Assembly (NCBI GenBank): GCA_017547205.1
Contig: JAFYQH010000003.1
Span: forward strand, 43,786 to 107,785
DNA from: Bacteroidaceae bacterium
GTDB taxonomy: Bacteria; Bacteroidota; Bacteroidia; Bacteroidales; Bacteroidaceae
DNA length: 64,000 bases
Direction of reading: 5' to 3'
The notes below the pieces were generated by a model. The model saw nothing but the letters and a program-made list of their open reading frames with translations. It searched no databases and had not been told where the DNA came from. The translations under genes were made by a program, and so were the position numbers. This document shows positions 8,249 through 16,997 of this stretch, one piece after another. The number at the start of each line of letters is the position of its first letter. Positions within the stretch are counted from its first letter, which is position 1.

Positions 8249-9928
8249 TTATGAGCCCAGTTCTTCGAGCTTGTTCTTTGCATCGGGGTGACCTAACGAT
8301 ACGGCTTTCTCGAGATTCACACGGGCACTCTTCCTGTCATTCTTCTGTAAATGGAGACAACCGAGAAGATAATATACGTCAGGGGCATCAGGAACAAGCT
8401 CCTGCGCCTTCACCATGGCTCTCATACCCTCATCGGTCATCCTTACCCTATAGCACAAAGCACCCTTCTCGATATAATATCCAGGATTATCCGAGTCAAG
8501 GTATATAGCCGTCTCAATATCGTTCAATGCCTGCTGGAACATACGGGCTTTTATTTCGGCCTGTTCACGCATGAAATAGAAGTTGGCATTGAGCCCCTCA
8601 CCCATAACCTCCTCGTAGCTGTTGTAGTCGCGTACAGCATCGCGGTATTTTTTTGCCGTCATCTTTACCAAGGCGCGTGTAAGTATATAAGGTGCTGCCG
8701 ACTTCTTGCCGATTGTACCGAAACAGTTAATTGCACTGTCGAGCATCACTATCGCCTTCTCGTGCTCTCCAATGGAACCATAGCATTGCGAAGCCCTTGC
8801 AAAGATATCAGGAGCACGCAGGGATGTCGTTGCAAGCGACTCGTAGGCTGTAGCGGCATCGGCGAACCTCCCGAATGAGAAGAGCATGTCGGCCCTGTAA
8901 TTGAGATACAGAGGCTGTGGGTCACACTCAATAGCCTTGTCTACAGCCGCAAGAGCATTCGCATGGGTGAGCATGGGGTGCGAAGTGCTGTCGCCGTTCT
9001 CCACTATAGTGTATATTGTCTTTGCCTTGCTGAAATGGATGTCGGCAACACTGTCGGAATGCGACATGGCCTCGTCCCAGTACTTCGCTGCGGCATCCAT
9101 GTCACGGAGGTAAGCCGCTGCATACTCGGCCTTTGCCATATAACCTTCGTGAGCATCGGGGAATGCAGCAATGAATTCATTTATCACAGCCCCGTAAGAG
9201 ACGCTGTCGCCCATTATTCCCTGCATATACAAGCAAGGGAGAGCATTCTCCTTCTCAAGGGGAAGAGCCGTGCGTATTGCCATGCCCGGAAAATAGCCTC
9301 TCCCATAGTTTGTGACCCCGGCACACAATGTTGGTATTATGCTTGCGCCGACCGCATAGCAGCTTGTCGTATTGCTCGCGGCGGAAGGCTGCATGACAGC
9401 AACAAGCTCACCGCTGGCATTCAGAAGCGGAAGTCCCTGATGCCCCTTTTCCATTGGAACACCAAAAGTATAGTAGGCATTGGAATATACCGAATCGACC
9501 GAAGTGACTGTAAGCGGCTTAACCAGAGTGTTCTTCTTGCCGCCATATGAAACCGCATACAGGACATCGCCTACAGAAACACTGCTGCCCGAAACGGACA
9601 ATGGAACAAGCTTCTTGTCCCATGCAACACGCATCCTTACACAATCGAACATTTCATTGAAGCCTACAAGGTTCCTGACCGGGCGTGCGACTCCCTTGGC
9701 GTCAATAACGACTGCACTGTCGACACCGGCAAGCAGCGATGCCGACGCAACGAGATCACCGTTCCCGCCCACGAAGAAGGCTGTACCGCTCGCAAGCAGC
9801 GAACCGTCCTTGTATGTCAGTAGGCTTGCCATGCTCTGCGAAGACTTCTGCACCGCTTTAGGCATCTTCTGCGCAACGGCAAACGATGCCATAGAGAGAA
9901 CAATAGAGATTATAAGTAATCTTTTCAT
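8249..9928 (-). CDS. exported trypsin-fold pseudoprotease with C-terminal TPR repeats
   Basis: A 559-residue protein with a signal peptide (MKRLLIISIVL...VAQ), a trypsin-like domain of the HtrA type (about 30-215), then TPR helices to the end (about 230-555). The protease part shows the usual order of motifs, but the His site reads VASASLLAG instead of a TNxHV-type motif, and the nucleophile site reads KGHQGLPLLN instead of GxSGGP; only an Asp in MFDCVRM can be matched. It is therefore probably inactive and may bind peptides. The downstream ATG was chosen because it begins a typical signal peptide. It starts 5 bp after rlmB and precedes the Sel1 gene. Confidence 0.8.
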   Translation of the reverse strand: MKRLLIISIVLSMASFAVAQKMPKAVQKSSQSMASLLTYKDGSLLASGTAFFVGGNGDLVASASLLAGVDSAVVIDAKGVARPVRNLVGFNEMFDCVRMRVAWDKKLVPLSVSGSSVSVGDVLYAVSYGGKKNTLVKPLTVTSVDSVYSNAYYTFGVPMEKGHQGLPLLNASGELVAVMQPSAASNTTSCYAVGASIIPTLCAGVTNYGRGYFPGMAIRTALPLEKENALPCLYMQGIMGDSVSYGAVINEFIAAFPDAHEGYMAKAEYAAAYLRDMDAAAKYWDEAMSHSDSVADIHFSKAKTIYTIVENGDSTSHPMLTHANALAAVDKAIECDPQPLYLNYRADMLFSFGRFADAATAYESLATTSLRAPDIFARASQCYGSIGEHEKAIVMLDSAINCFGTIGKKSAAPYILTRALVKMTAKKYRDAVRDYNSYEEVMGEGLNANFYFMREQAEIKARMFQQALNDIETAIYLDSDNPGYYIEKGALCYRVRMTDEGMRAMVKAQELVPDAPDVYYLLGCLHLQKNDRKSARVNLEKAVSLGHPDAKNKLEELGS

Positions 9929-9933
9929 GGATA

Positions 9934-10680
9934 TCAATCGTTGGAATGACGCTGGCGCACAGCCTCGTACAAAATTACTCCCGTAGCCACCGAGACGTTA
10001 AGCGACTCAATGTTGCCATACTGCGGTATTGAAACCCAATCGTCGCACAGGGCAAGATGTTCACGCGGTATTCCGGTATCCTCTGCTCCCATCACAACAC
10101 ATACAGGCTCGTTGAAGTTGGCCTGCGTATAGTTCATCCGGCCCTTCTCGGTTGCACACACGACACGTATTCCCGAATCCTTCAGGTACCTCAAAGTTTC
10201 GGTAATATTCTTTTCTCGGCACACGGGGAGCGTATGAAGCGCACCTGCCGATGTCTTTACCGCATCGGCATTCACCGTCACACTATTATGTGTGGGGATA
10301 ATTATGGCATCGACACCGGCACAGTCACACGTACGTGCTATCGAACCGAAATTGCGGACATCGGTAATTCCGTCCAGCAAAACCAGGAACGGGGTACGGC
10401 CCTCTTCGTAGAGGGTTGGTACAAGGGTGTCTACTTGCGCATACTCGACTGCGGAGATATAGGCAATCACACCCTGATGGTTCTTGCGTGTTATACGGTT
10501 GAGTTTCTCTACCGGAACCCGCACGACAGGGATTGTCCTGCCACGCAGAGCCGCAAAAAGTTCACGCGAAAGCTCGCTCTGTATATCGCGCTTTACAATT
10601 ATCTTGTCAATCTCTTTACCGGCCTCAAGTGCCTCAAGCACGGCACGGACGCCGAATATCATCTCATTGCTGTTTACCAT
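9934..10680 (-). CDS. rlmB: SpoU-family 23S rRNA 2'-O-methyltransferase, RlmB-like
   Basis: A 248-residue SPOUT-class methyltransferase. It has the substrate-binding L30e-like N-terminal domain (about 1-75) and the SpoU domain with motif 1 LLDGITDVRNFGSIART, motif 2 VVMGAEDTGIP and motif 3 IPQYGNIESLNVSVA. RlmB methylates G2251 of 23S rRNA in E. coli; the exact target here is inferred. An upstream in-frame ATG adds a Cys/His-rich tail overlapping recN, so the start MVNSNEM, 4 bp after the recN stop, is preferred. Confidence 0.87.
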   Translation of the reverse strand: MVNSNEMIFGVRAVLEALEAGKEIDKIIVKRDIQSELSRELFAALRGRTIPVVRVPVEKLNRITRKNHQGVIAYISAVEYAQVDTLVPTLYEEGRTPFLVLLDGITDVRNFGSIARTCDCAGVDAIIIPTHNSVTVNADAVKTSAGALHTLPVCREKNITETLRYLKDSGIRVVCATEKGRMNYTQANFNEPVCVVMGAEDTGIPREHLALCDDWVSIPQYGNIESLNVSVATGVILYEAVRQRHSND

Positions 10681-10684
10681 AGTT

Positions 10685-12349
10685 TCATGATTGTGACAAC
10701 AACAGGGCCGCGTTCTCCAATGCGGCATCGGAAAGGAGCTCACCGCTCATCATCTGCGCGATCTCGCCCACCCTTGCCTGTCGTTCGAGTTTTATAATAT
10801 TTGTTACTGTTCCCTTTTCGGTTTCCTCTTTGTAGACCTTATAATGGTGTGCACCGAGCGCCGCAACCTGCGGAAGGTGCGTTATGCTCAGTACCTGATT
10901 GCCTGCAGTACCCATCTGCTGCATAAGACGGCCCATACGCTCGGCAAGAACACCGGAGACACCGGTATCCACCTCGTCGAACACAAGTGCAGGACGTCCG
11001 CTGCCCGATGCGACAAGCGACTTCAGGGCAAGCATTACACGGGCCATCTCACCGCCCGATGCAACATCGCTCAACGGCTGTGGAGCACTGCTGCTGTTTG
11101 CCGAGAAGAGGAATGTCACGGCATCGCGGCCCAGTGGAGTAAAATCACCCGTATCACGAATATCCACCTCGAAGCGTATCATAGGCATGCCAAGATTGAC
11201 AAGTATGCCTGTTATCTCCTTCCTGAGCCTTGCCGCACTCTCCTTGCGCACCGTAGTAAGTTCTGCCGCAAGTGCCGACAACGCGTCCCCTGCATCCTTG
11301 AGCCTGCGCTCAAGTATCTCCAAGTTACCGTCACCATCGGTTATGTCACCCACACGCTTGGCGAAATCGTCCTCAAGCGCAATAAGTTCTTCAACTGAAG
11401 CTGCACGGTGCTTCTTCTGGAGATCGTATAGCCGGGCTATACGGCCCTCAACCCATTCCATACGTTCGGGAGCGAACTGTACCCTCTCGCCACGCTGCGA
11501 CATCTCATCGCAGCAGTCCCTGAGTTCTATATAGCAGCTTTCAAGACGCTCGGCCAGTTCATTCGCCGCCGGATAGTGTACCGAGACACGCGAAAGAAGG
11601 TTAGAGGCATCGCGCAACGATGCGAGCATACTCCTACCGTCATCCCCGTCGAGAGCCGAACTGGCTCCCAGCAATGCCGACTGTATCTCCCCGGCATGGG
11701 ACAGCTCGTTCATCTCCTGCTCCAGTTCCTCAAGTTCACCCTCCTTGAGATTGGCATTCTCGAGTTCATCGAGCTGGAAACGCAGCCACTCTTCATCGCG
11801 GCGGCTCTCCTCAAGACTTCTCCTCAACTCGTCCAGTTCCTTCCGCAATGCCACATATCCGTCATACCCGTTCCTGTACGAGAGAAGCAGCTCCTTGTCG
11901 GCAGCAAGCACATCAAGCACTCCAAGCTGATAGTTCCTGTCACCCAACAGCAGGTTCTGGTGCTGCGAGTGTATGTCGACCAGCCTGGCACCCAGTTCCT
12001 TCAACTGTGCGACAGATACGGGAGTATCATTGACAAAGGCACGGCTGCGGCCCGTAGCGGAAAGCTCACGGCGCAGAATGCACTCATCGTCATAGTCCAG
12101 GTCATTGCTGTCAAAAAACGGACGCAACGACAATGATGAAATATCGAAGCAGCCCTCTATGACACAACGTTCACACCCCTCGCGGACAGCCTTTGTGTCG
12201 GACCTCTGCCCCAGCAGCATGGACAATGCGCCCAGAAAGACCGACTTTCCATGGCCGGTCTCGCCAGTGATGACAGAAAATCCCTGCGAGAAATCAATCT
12301 CCACATGTTCTATCAGCGCGAAGTTACGTATAGTTATACTTTTCAGCAT
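10685..12349 (-). CDS. recN: DNA repair protein RecN
   Basis: A 554-residue SMC-like ATPase that acts at double-strand breaks before RecA loading. Walker A GETGHGKS lies near residue 31 (family GETGAGKS), the long central coiled coil spans about 155-375, the ABC signature is DVASGGEMARVMLAL, and Walker B reads LVFDEVDTGVSG. Length matches the family. It follows the CoaBC-PorD gene by 6 bp and precedes rlmB by 4 bp. In many Bacteroidota recN lies next to coaBC and the DUF4835 gene, so this order is conserved and not obviously linked to repair. Confidence 0.95.
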   Translation of the reverse strand: MLKSITIRNFALIEHVEIDFSQGFSVITGETGHGKSVFLGALSMLLGQRSDTKAVREGCERCVIEGCFDISSLSLRPFFDSNDLDYDDECILRRELSATGRSRAFVNDTPVSVAQLKELGARLVDIHSQHQNLLLGDRNYQLGVLDVLAADKELLLSYRNGYDGYVALRKELDELRRSLEESRRDEEWLRFQLDELENANLKEGELEELEQEMNELSHAGEIQSALLGASSALDGDDGRSMLASLRDASNLLSRVSVHYPAANELAERLESCYIELRDCCDEMSQRGERVQFAPERMEWVEGRIARLYDLQKKHRAASVEELIALEDDFAKRVGDITDGDGNLEILERRLKDAGDALSALAAELTTVRKESAARLRKEITGILVNLGMPMIRFEVDIRDTGDFTPLGRDAVTFLFSANSSSAPQPLSDVASGGEMARVMLALKSLVASGSGRPALVFDEVDTGVSGVLAERMGRLMQQMGTAGNQVLSITHLPQVAALGAHHYKVYKEETEKGTVTNIIKLERQARVGEIAQMMSGELLSDAALENAALLLSQS

Positions 12350-12355
12350 TATAGC

Positions 12356-14443
12356 CTAATAATTGTTGTTCTTTGTTATCTTGTCCCACTCCGACGACAG
12401 GGAAGGGTTAATATTGGACAGGGTCTCGACCACGCTCTTCTTCTCGTCCGACGTGCATTTTGAATATATGTTCACAATCTCGTCGACCTTATACTCGGTG
12501 AAGAGTTTGGTAAAATAGGCAAGAGGACGGTCCTCATATGCCTTTTTCATGAGAGCGACCCCCTCGGTTATCTCCTTACGGCCCCCGGCCGCATCCTTGA
12601 ACATCGTATCAAGGCCCAGACGGTGATACTTGTACATCATCTTGCGAATGGGCTCCATAGCACCGTTCATATAATCGTCTATTATGGAGTAGCGGTTATT
12701 GTTGCTGCTTCCGGCCTTCCAGCCTGCATCGCCAAGGTTCTGGGAGTTATTGGCTATGTTAAGAGCCCTGTTAAGGAACTCGCTCCCTCCCAGTTCGCCC
12801 ATGGTATCCATATCCATGCCTATTATCAAGTAGATATAGAAGGCCACTACTGCAGTGAGGTTATTGTCGAGATTCTCCTCAATGAACTCCAGGCGGTCAA
12901 ACTGCTGGTAACTGAACTTTATGCTCTTGTCCTCATACTTGAAAGCTGTCGAGCTGTAAGACGAGCCGAATATGGGACGCGAAGACTGTACCATGAGCGA
13001 GCAGTCGAACGAACCGTCATTGGAATATGAGTTCACAACAAAACTGAAGTTGCAGTCAATGCGCTCCACCTCCTCGTATGTATTGGATGTCCATTTACGG
13101 TTATTGATGAATTCATCGAGCGCCTCCTCAAGTTGCTTGAACACTTCGCTGTTCGTTCCCTGTACCTTTGAAGCGTTCAACGAGACAACAGCCTTAAGCT
13201 CCTCGCCGTCGGCACTTGCCTGCAGCGGCAGGAGAAGCAGGAAAAAGAGGACAAAAAGGCGGAACAGTCTCTGCACAATGTCCTTTGCCACCTCCTTCTT
13301 GCTTTTCAAGGGGTACTCGCTCTTTCCCTCCCTGGTGAGTATGGTAACCTTGTTGGTATCGCAACCGAAGCCGGCACCCTTGTCCTCAAGGGAGTTGAGG
13401 ACAATAAAATCGAGATTCTTCTTTTCAAGCTTTGCAATAGCATTCTCCTCTCCATTGCATGTTTCAAGTGCAAAGCCCACAAGACGCTGACGCCCAGTCT
13501 TTACCTTTCCGAGAGCTGCAGCGATATCAGGATTGGCTTCGAGTTCAAGCGTCATTGCCCCCGAGTTGCGTTTCATTTTCTCGGTAGCCTGCACAGCCGG
13601 CCGGTAATCGGCAACCGCTGCTGAAAGTACAGCAGCATCACATGATGGGAATTCTGCCATGGCGGCATCGTACATCTCCCTTGCCGACTCAACATCGACA
13701 CGCTTTATCGCCGGATGTTTGCAATCAAGAGATACCGGACCCGAGACAAGGACGACATCGGCCCCTCGCGAAGCACACTCCTCGGCAATGGAGAAGCCCA
13801 TCTTGCCCGACGAATAGTTCCCGACAAAACGGACAGGGTCAATCTTTTCATATGTAGGACCTGCAGTGACAAGGATTTTCATACCTTTCATATCCTCACC
13901 CACAGAGAAGAATTCCTTTAGACGAGCCACTATATTATGCGGTTCCTCCATGCGTCCCTTCCCATTCAGGTGACTTGCAAGCTCGCCCTCGGCAGCCTCA
14001 ATCACATGGTTGCCGAACCCTTTCAGAATCTCTACATTCCTTACCGTCGACGGATGCGAATACATGTCAAGGTCCATTGCCGGGGCTATGAAAACCGGAG
14101 CTTTCATAGAAAGATATGTAGTAACCAGCAGATTATCAGCAACACCGCCGGCCATCTTGCCAAGTGTCGATGCTGTTGCAGGAGCGACAATCATGGCGTC
14201 GGCCCACAATCCCAGTTCCACGTGACTGTTCCACGCCCCGCTGCCGCTGTTGAAAAAGTCGCACAGCACCGGACGTCCCGAAAGTGTAGACAGGGTAAGT
14301 GGAGTAATGAACTCCTTTGCCGACGGAGTCATTACAACCTGCACCTCAGCACCCTCCTTCACCAGCAGACGCACCAGAAGCGCAGCCTTATAGGCAGCAA
14401 TGCTGCCGGTTACTCCCAGAACTATTTTCTTACCTTCAAGCAT
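12356..14443 (-). CDS. coaBC: CoaBC pantothenate enzyme fused in frame to PorD/DUF4835 protein
   Basis: A single 695-residue frame holds two proteins that are normally separate. Residues 1 to about 390 are CoaBC (Dfp), which joins cysteine to 4'-phosphopantothenate and decarboxylates the product in coenzyme A synthesis; GVTGSIAAYKA opens the flavoprotein CoaC part and TAGPTYEKIDPVRF the CoaB part. Directly after it, residues 392-410 are a hydrophobic stretch with leading Arg (RLFRLFVLFFLLLLPLQASA), then about 285 residues of DUF4835, the family of the T9SS-associated protein PorD. There is no stop between them. A GTG at codon 390 could start PorD separately with this segment as its signal peptide. 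Without such internal initiation, the CoaBC part would be tethered to the membrane. Confidence 0.85.
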   Translation of the reverse strand: MLEGKKIVLGVTGSIAAYKAALLVRLLVKEGAEVQVVMTPSAKEFITPLTLSTLSGRPVLCDFFNSGSGAWNSHVELGLWADAMIVAPATASTLGKMAGGVADNLLVTTYLSMKAPVFIAPAMDLDMYSHPSTVRNVEILKGFGNHVIEAAEGELASHLNGKGRMEEPHNIVARLKEFFSVGEDMKGMKILVTAGPTYEKIDPVRFVGNYSSGKMGFSIAEECASRGADVVLVSGPVSLDCKHPAIKRVDVESAREMYDAAMAEFPSCDAAVLSAAVADYRPAVQATEKMKRNSGAMTLELEANPDIAAALGKVKTGRQRLVGFALETCNGEENAIAKLEKKNLDFIVLNSLEDKGAGFGCDTNKVTILTREGKSEYPLKSKKEVAKDIVQRLFRLFVLFFLLLLPLQASADGEELKAVVSLNASKVQGTNSEVFKQLEEALDEFINNRKWTSNTYEEVERIDCNFSFVVNSYSNDGSFDCSLMVQSSRPIFGSSYSSTAFKYEDKSIKFSYQQFDRLEFIEENLDNNLTAVVAFYIYLIIGMDMDTMGELGGSEFLNRALNIANNSQNLGDAGWKAGSSNNNRYSIIDDYMNGAMEPIRKMMYKYHRLGLDTMFKDAAGGRKEITEGVALMKKAYEDRPLAYFTKLFTEYKVDEIVNIYSKCTSDEKKSVVETLSNINPSLSSEWDKITKNNNY
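13274..13297 (-). other. possible internal start of PorD (GTG) with upstream AAGGAGG
   Basis: Codon 390 of the fused frame is GTG followed by CAGAGACTGTTCCGC, giving MQRLFR then a 14-residue hydrophobic core and ASA, a textbook signal peptide. AAGGAGG lies 14 nt and AAGGA 4 nt upstream. A product from here would have 306 residues, about the size expected of a separate PorD-family protein. This is an inference: GTG starts are uncommon in this group. Confidence 0.4.
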
Positions 14444-14461
14444 CTTGCAATATGATTTTCC

Positions 14462-15229
14462 TTATTTTTTCATTCCACGCAACTTTATGCGTGTAAGCAC
14501 CTGTTTGGTATTCAGAGTAAAATCACCGTTCATCATCCAGCCATAGTAGCCGGGATCGCGGTCAAGCACCGCATCCACGGGATACCCCCTGTATTTTCCG
14601 AAGTTGAACACCTCGCGCCCATCGGCATCATACACGATGCGGCCTGCAAAATCGACGTTATTGGTAAACGAGGACTCCTTTGAGAGCGCCTCCATGTCAT
14701 TAGCCAGGTCGTCGTAATGGTCGAGCTGAGCTTTAAGCACATTATAGGTGGCACGGGTATCGGCAAGTGCGCTGTGGGCATTGTCGAACTCCGTACCGCA
14801 GTAGAACTTGTGCGCCGCAGCCAATGTACGCGGTTCGCGCTTGTGGTACAGCACCTGTACATCAATCGCATTGTGACGCGAAAGGTCTATGTCGACCTGC
14901 GCACGGAGAAACTCCTCGGCAAGCAGCGGAAGGTCGAAGCGGTTGGAGTTGAAGCCCGCGATATCGCAGCCCTCGAACTCCTTGGCTATCTCACGCGCCA
15001 CATCCTTGAAGAGAGGAGCGTCCTTTACATCATCGTCATATATCCCGTGCACTGCCGAAGCACTCTCGGGGATATGCATTCCCGGATTCACGCGGCGCGA
15101 GTACTCGACCTCACGGCCATCGGGGAATACTTTGATAAAGCATATCTCAACGATGCGATCCTTGGAGATGTCCGTTCCCGTAGTCTCAAGGTCGAAAAAC
15201 ACTATCGGTTTCTTAAGATTCAGTTCCAT
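14462..15229 (-). CDS. DnaQ-like 3'-5' exonuclease (DEDDh)
   Basis: A 255-residue exonuclease of the DNA polymerase III epsilon type. Exo I is FFDLETTGT (residues 11-19), Exo II is AGFNSNRFDLPLL, and Exo III is HSALADTRAT, giving all DEDDh catalytic residues. The C-terminal 70 residues contain a FGKYRG motif as in other Bacteroidota members. It starts 2 bp after the dnaN stop, so it is translated from the same message as the sliding clamp; a proofreading or repair role alongside the clamp is likely. Whether it is the replicative epsilon subunit cannot be decided here. Confidence 0.88.
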   Translation of the reverse strand: MELNLKKPIVFFDLETTGTDISKDRIVEICFIKVFPDGREVEYSRRVNPGMHIPESASAVHGIYDDDVKDAPLFKDVAREIAKEFEGCDIAGFNSNRFDLPLLAEEFLRAQVDIDLSRHNAIDVQVLYHKREPRTLAAAHKFYCGTEFDNAHSALADTRATYNVLKAQLDHYDDLANDMEALSKESSFTNNVDFAGRIVYDADGREVFNFGKYRGYPVDAVLDRDPGYYGWMMNGDFTLNTKQVLTRIKLRGMKK

Positions 15230-15231
15230 GA

Positions 15232-16356
15232 TTATTCGGTAAGCATCATCGGCATCAACAACATAAGAAGCTCCTGCTTGTCGACCTGCTCGGCCGGTAC
15301 GATAACGCCGGCGCGTGAAGGATCGGCAAGTTCAATGACCACATCCTGGCCCGGTGTGTTGTTAAGGATGTCAATGAGGAAAGATGCACGGAAACCGATG
15401 TTCATCGAAGCACCCTCGTAGCTGCATGCTATGCTCTCCTCGGCCGAAGTCGAAAAGTCGGTATCCTGAGCCGAGATGACAACCTTGTTGTCCTCGAGAT
15501 GAAGCTTGATGAGACTCACCTGTGACGAGAAGATGGCCACACGACGCAATGTGCTTATGAGTGCAGCACGGTCAACAGTGAGCTTGTGAGGGTTGTTCTG
15601 CGGGATGACAGAATTATAGTTCGGGTAGCGTCCGTCGAACAGGCGGCATACCAGCTTGTAGTCGCCCATGTCGAAGATGGCGAAGCGGCCGTCGAACTCA
15701 ACGGCAACCTCCTCCTGCTCGTCCTTACCCAGAAGGTTCTTCAGAAGCGTTGCAGGCTTCTTTGGCAAAATGAACGCCGACTTCTCGGCACCTGTAACCG
15801 AATAGTCGCGACAACGCACCAGCTTATGGCCGTCAGAAGCCACAAGTGTAATGCTCTCGGGAGTAAAGTCAAAATACACTCCGCACATCACCGGACGCAC
15901 TTCGTCGTCGGCAGCCGCGAACAACGAGCATGATATGCCGTTTGCAAGAACCTTTGTAGGCACGTTGATGGCAACAGAACCCTCGCCCAGCACAGCTGCC
16001 GAAGGATATTCATCTGCATTCTGTCCTACAAGAGCATACTTTCCGTTCTGGTAGTATATCGTGGTTTCAAGAGTTTCCCTCTTCACCTCGAAACGTAGCG
16101 GCTGCTCAGAAATCTCCTTGAGAGCATCGATAAGAATCTTTGAAGATATCGCAAAGCTGAAATCCTCGGAACAGTCAACGACCTCAAGAGAAGTATTCAG
16201 CGTATTGTCCGGATCCGAAGCCGTCAATGTCAATTTGTTACCCTCAAGCTCAAAGAGAATGCAATCCAGAGCTGGAATGGTATTCTTTGAGTTGATCACA
16301 CGGCTGATTGTCTGCAAACGAGACGAAAGCAAAGAGCTTGATACTGTAAAAATCAT
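15232..16356 (-). CDS. dnaN: DNA polymerase III beta subunit (sliding clamp)
   Basis: A 374-residue beta clamp, the ring that tethers DNA polymerase to the template. The three-fold internal repeat is recognisable, with family segments such as RRVAIFSSQ and a C-terminus ending LMLLMPMMLTE (the usual end is MPMR.). It is the first gene of a seven-gene minus-strand operon. dnaA is not next to it, unlike in many bacteria, and no origin-like cluster of DnaA boxes is seen. The leader contains a GC-rich hairpin. Confidence 0.96.
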   Translation of the reverse strand: MIFTVSSSLLSSRLQTISRVINSKNTIPALDCILFELEGNKLTLTASDPDNTLNTSLEVVDCSEDFSFAISSKILIDALKEISEQPLRFEVKRETLETTIYYQNGKYALVGQNADEYPSAAVLGEGSVAINVPTKVLANGISCSLFAAADDEVRPVMCGVYFDFTPESITLVASDGHKLVRCRDYSVTGAEKSAFILPKKPATLLKNLLGKDEQEEVAVEFDGRFAIFDMGDYKLVCRLFDGRYPNYNSVIPQNNPHKLTVDRAALISTLRRVAIFSSQVSLIKLHLEDNKVVISAQDTDFSTSAEESIACSYEGASMNIGFRASFLIDILNNTPGQDVVIELADPSRAGVIVPAEQVDKQELLMLLMPMMLTE

Positions 16357-16390
16357 AATATTCAGAATTTATTGTTAAGTCAAATGAAGG

Positions 16391-16421
16391 GCGCGCAGAT
16401 GACATACGTGTATACGCGCGC
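16391..16421 (-). promoter_or_regulatory. GC-rich hairpin in the dnaN leader
   Basis: Two GCGCGC arms enclose a second, imperfect dyad ATAC-GT-GTAT. The structure lies between the -7 box and the dnaN start codon, inside the presumed 5' untranslated region, in an otherwise AT-rich leader. Confidence 0.4.
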
Positions 16422-16429
16422 GATAGCTA

Positions 16430-16437
16430 CAAAGATA
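16430..16437 (-). promoter_or_regulatory. -7 box of the dnaN operon promoter
   Basis: TATCTTTG on the minus strand is an exact match to TAnnTTTG. A TTTG lies about 23 bp upstream, slightly further than usual. It would give a leader of about 70 nt. Confidence 0.6.
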
Positions 16438-16502
16438 AAAACTAATTGCAGAATTATACACAAAAATCAATGGAAAAAATTGCTTTTCGGTGAGAATTGA
16501 AC

Positions 16503-16510
16503 TATTTTCG
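16503..16510 (+). promoter_or_regulatory. -7 box before the DUF3127 gene
   Basis: TATTTTCG, one mismatch to TAnnTTTG, lies 20 bp before the ATG at 16531. Confidence 0.45.
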
Positions 16511-16530
16511 CCACGGAATTTGAATTTATT

Positions 16531-16899
16531 ATGGAAATAACAGGAAAAATCATTGCCGTACTCCCCGAGAGAGGCGGCGTATCAAAGACAGGTAACGAGT
16601 GGAAAATGCAGGAATACGTATTGGAGACCCATGAGCAGTTCCCGAGAAAGATGTGTTTCAACGTATTCGGTGCCGACAAGATAGCACAGTTCAATATACA
16701 GGCAGGCGAGGAGATGACAGTTTCATTCGACATCAACGCGCGTGAGTACAACGGCCGCTGGTACAACGACATCCGTGCATGGAGAGTGGAAAGAGGTGCT
16801 GCTCCAGCACCCATGGACACACCTGTAGTAAATGCACCTAAAGTAGACGTTCCCGACTTCGGCAAGGCTGCCAACGACCCGGACGACCTGCCGTTCTAA
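16531..16899 (+). CDS. DUF3127 protein, OB-fold-like with an SSB-type acidic tail
   Basis: A 122-residue protein of family DUF3127, widespread in Bacteroidota and of unknown function. The first 90 residues look like a small OB fold (alternating strands such as GKIIAVLPERGG and YNGRWYNDIRAWRVE). The last residues, NDPDDLPF, closely resemble the DDDIPF tail with which single-stranded DNA-binding protein recruits repair and replication factors; a Pro/Val-rich linker precedes it, again as in SSB. A single-strand binding or partner-recruiting role is an inference. It diverges from dnaN and ends in a strong terminator shared with rho. Confidence 0.8.
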   Translation: MEITGKIIAVLPERGGVSKTGNEWKMQEYVLETHEQFPRKMCFNVFGADKIAQFNIQAGEEMTVSFDINAREYNGRWYNDIRAWRVERGAAPAPMDTPVVNAPKVDVPDFGKAANDPDDLPF

Positions 16900-16941
16900 A
16901 GCAGGGCCACAAAACAGGAATATAAATTATTTTTACTACAT

Positions 16942-16985
16942 AATACAACAGAAGGGGAAGCTTTTGCTTCCCCTTCTGTTGTATT
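16942..16985. terminator. bidirectional terminator between DUF3127 and rho
   Basis: A perfect 20-bp inverted repeat with a TTTT loop. The GC-rich core GAAGGGGAAGC is flanked by A/T-rich ends, so it can work for both convergent genes. Confidence 0.85.
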
Positions 16986-16997
16986 GAACAAGGTCAA

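Noticed and set aside
16360-16530. Origin of replication next to dnaN
   Set aside because: No dnaA gene, no cluster of DnaA boxes; only a promoter pair and a hairpin are seen.
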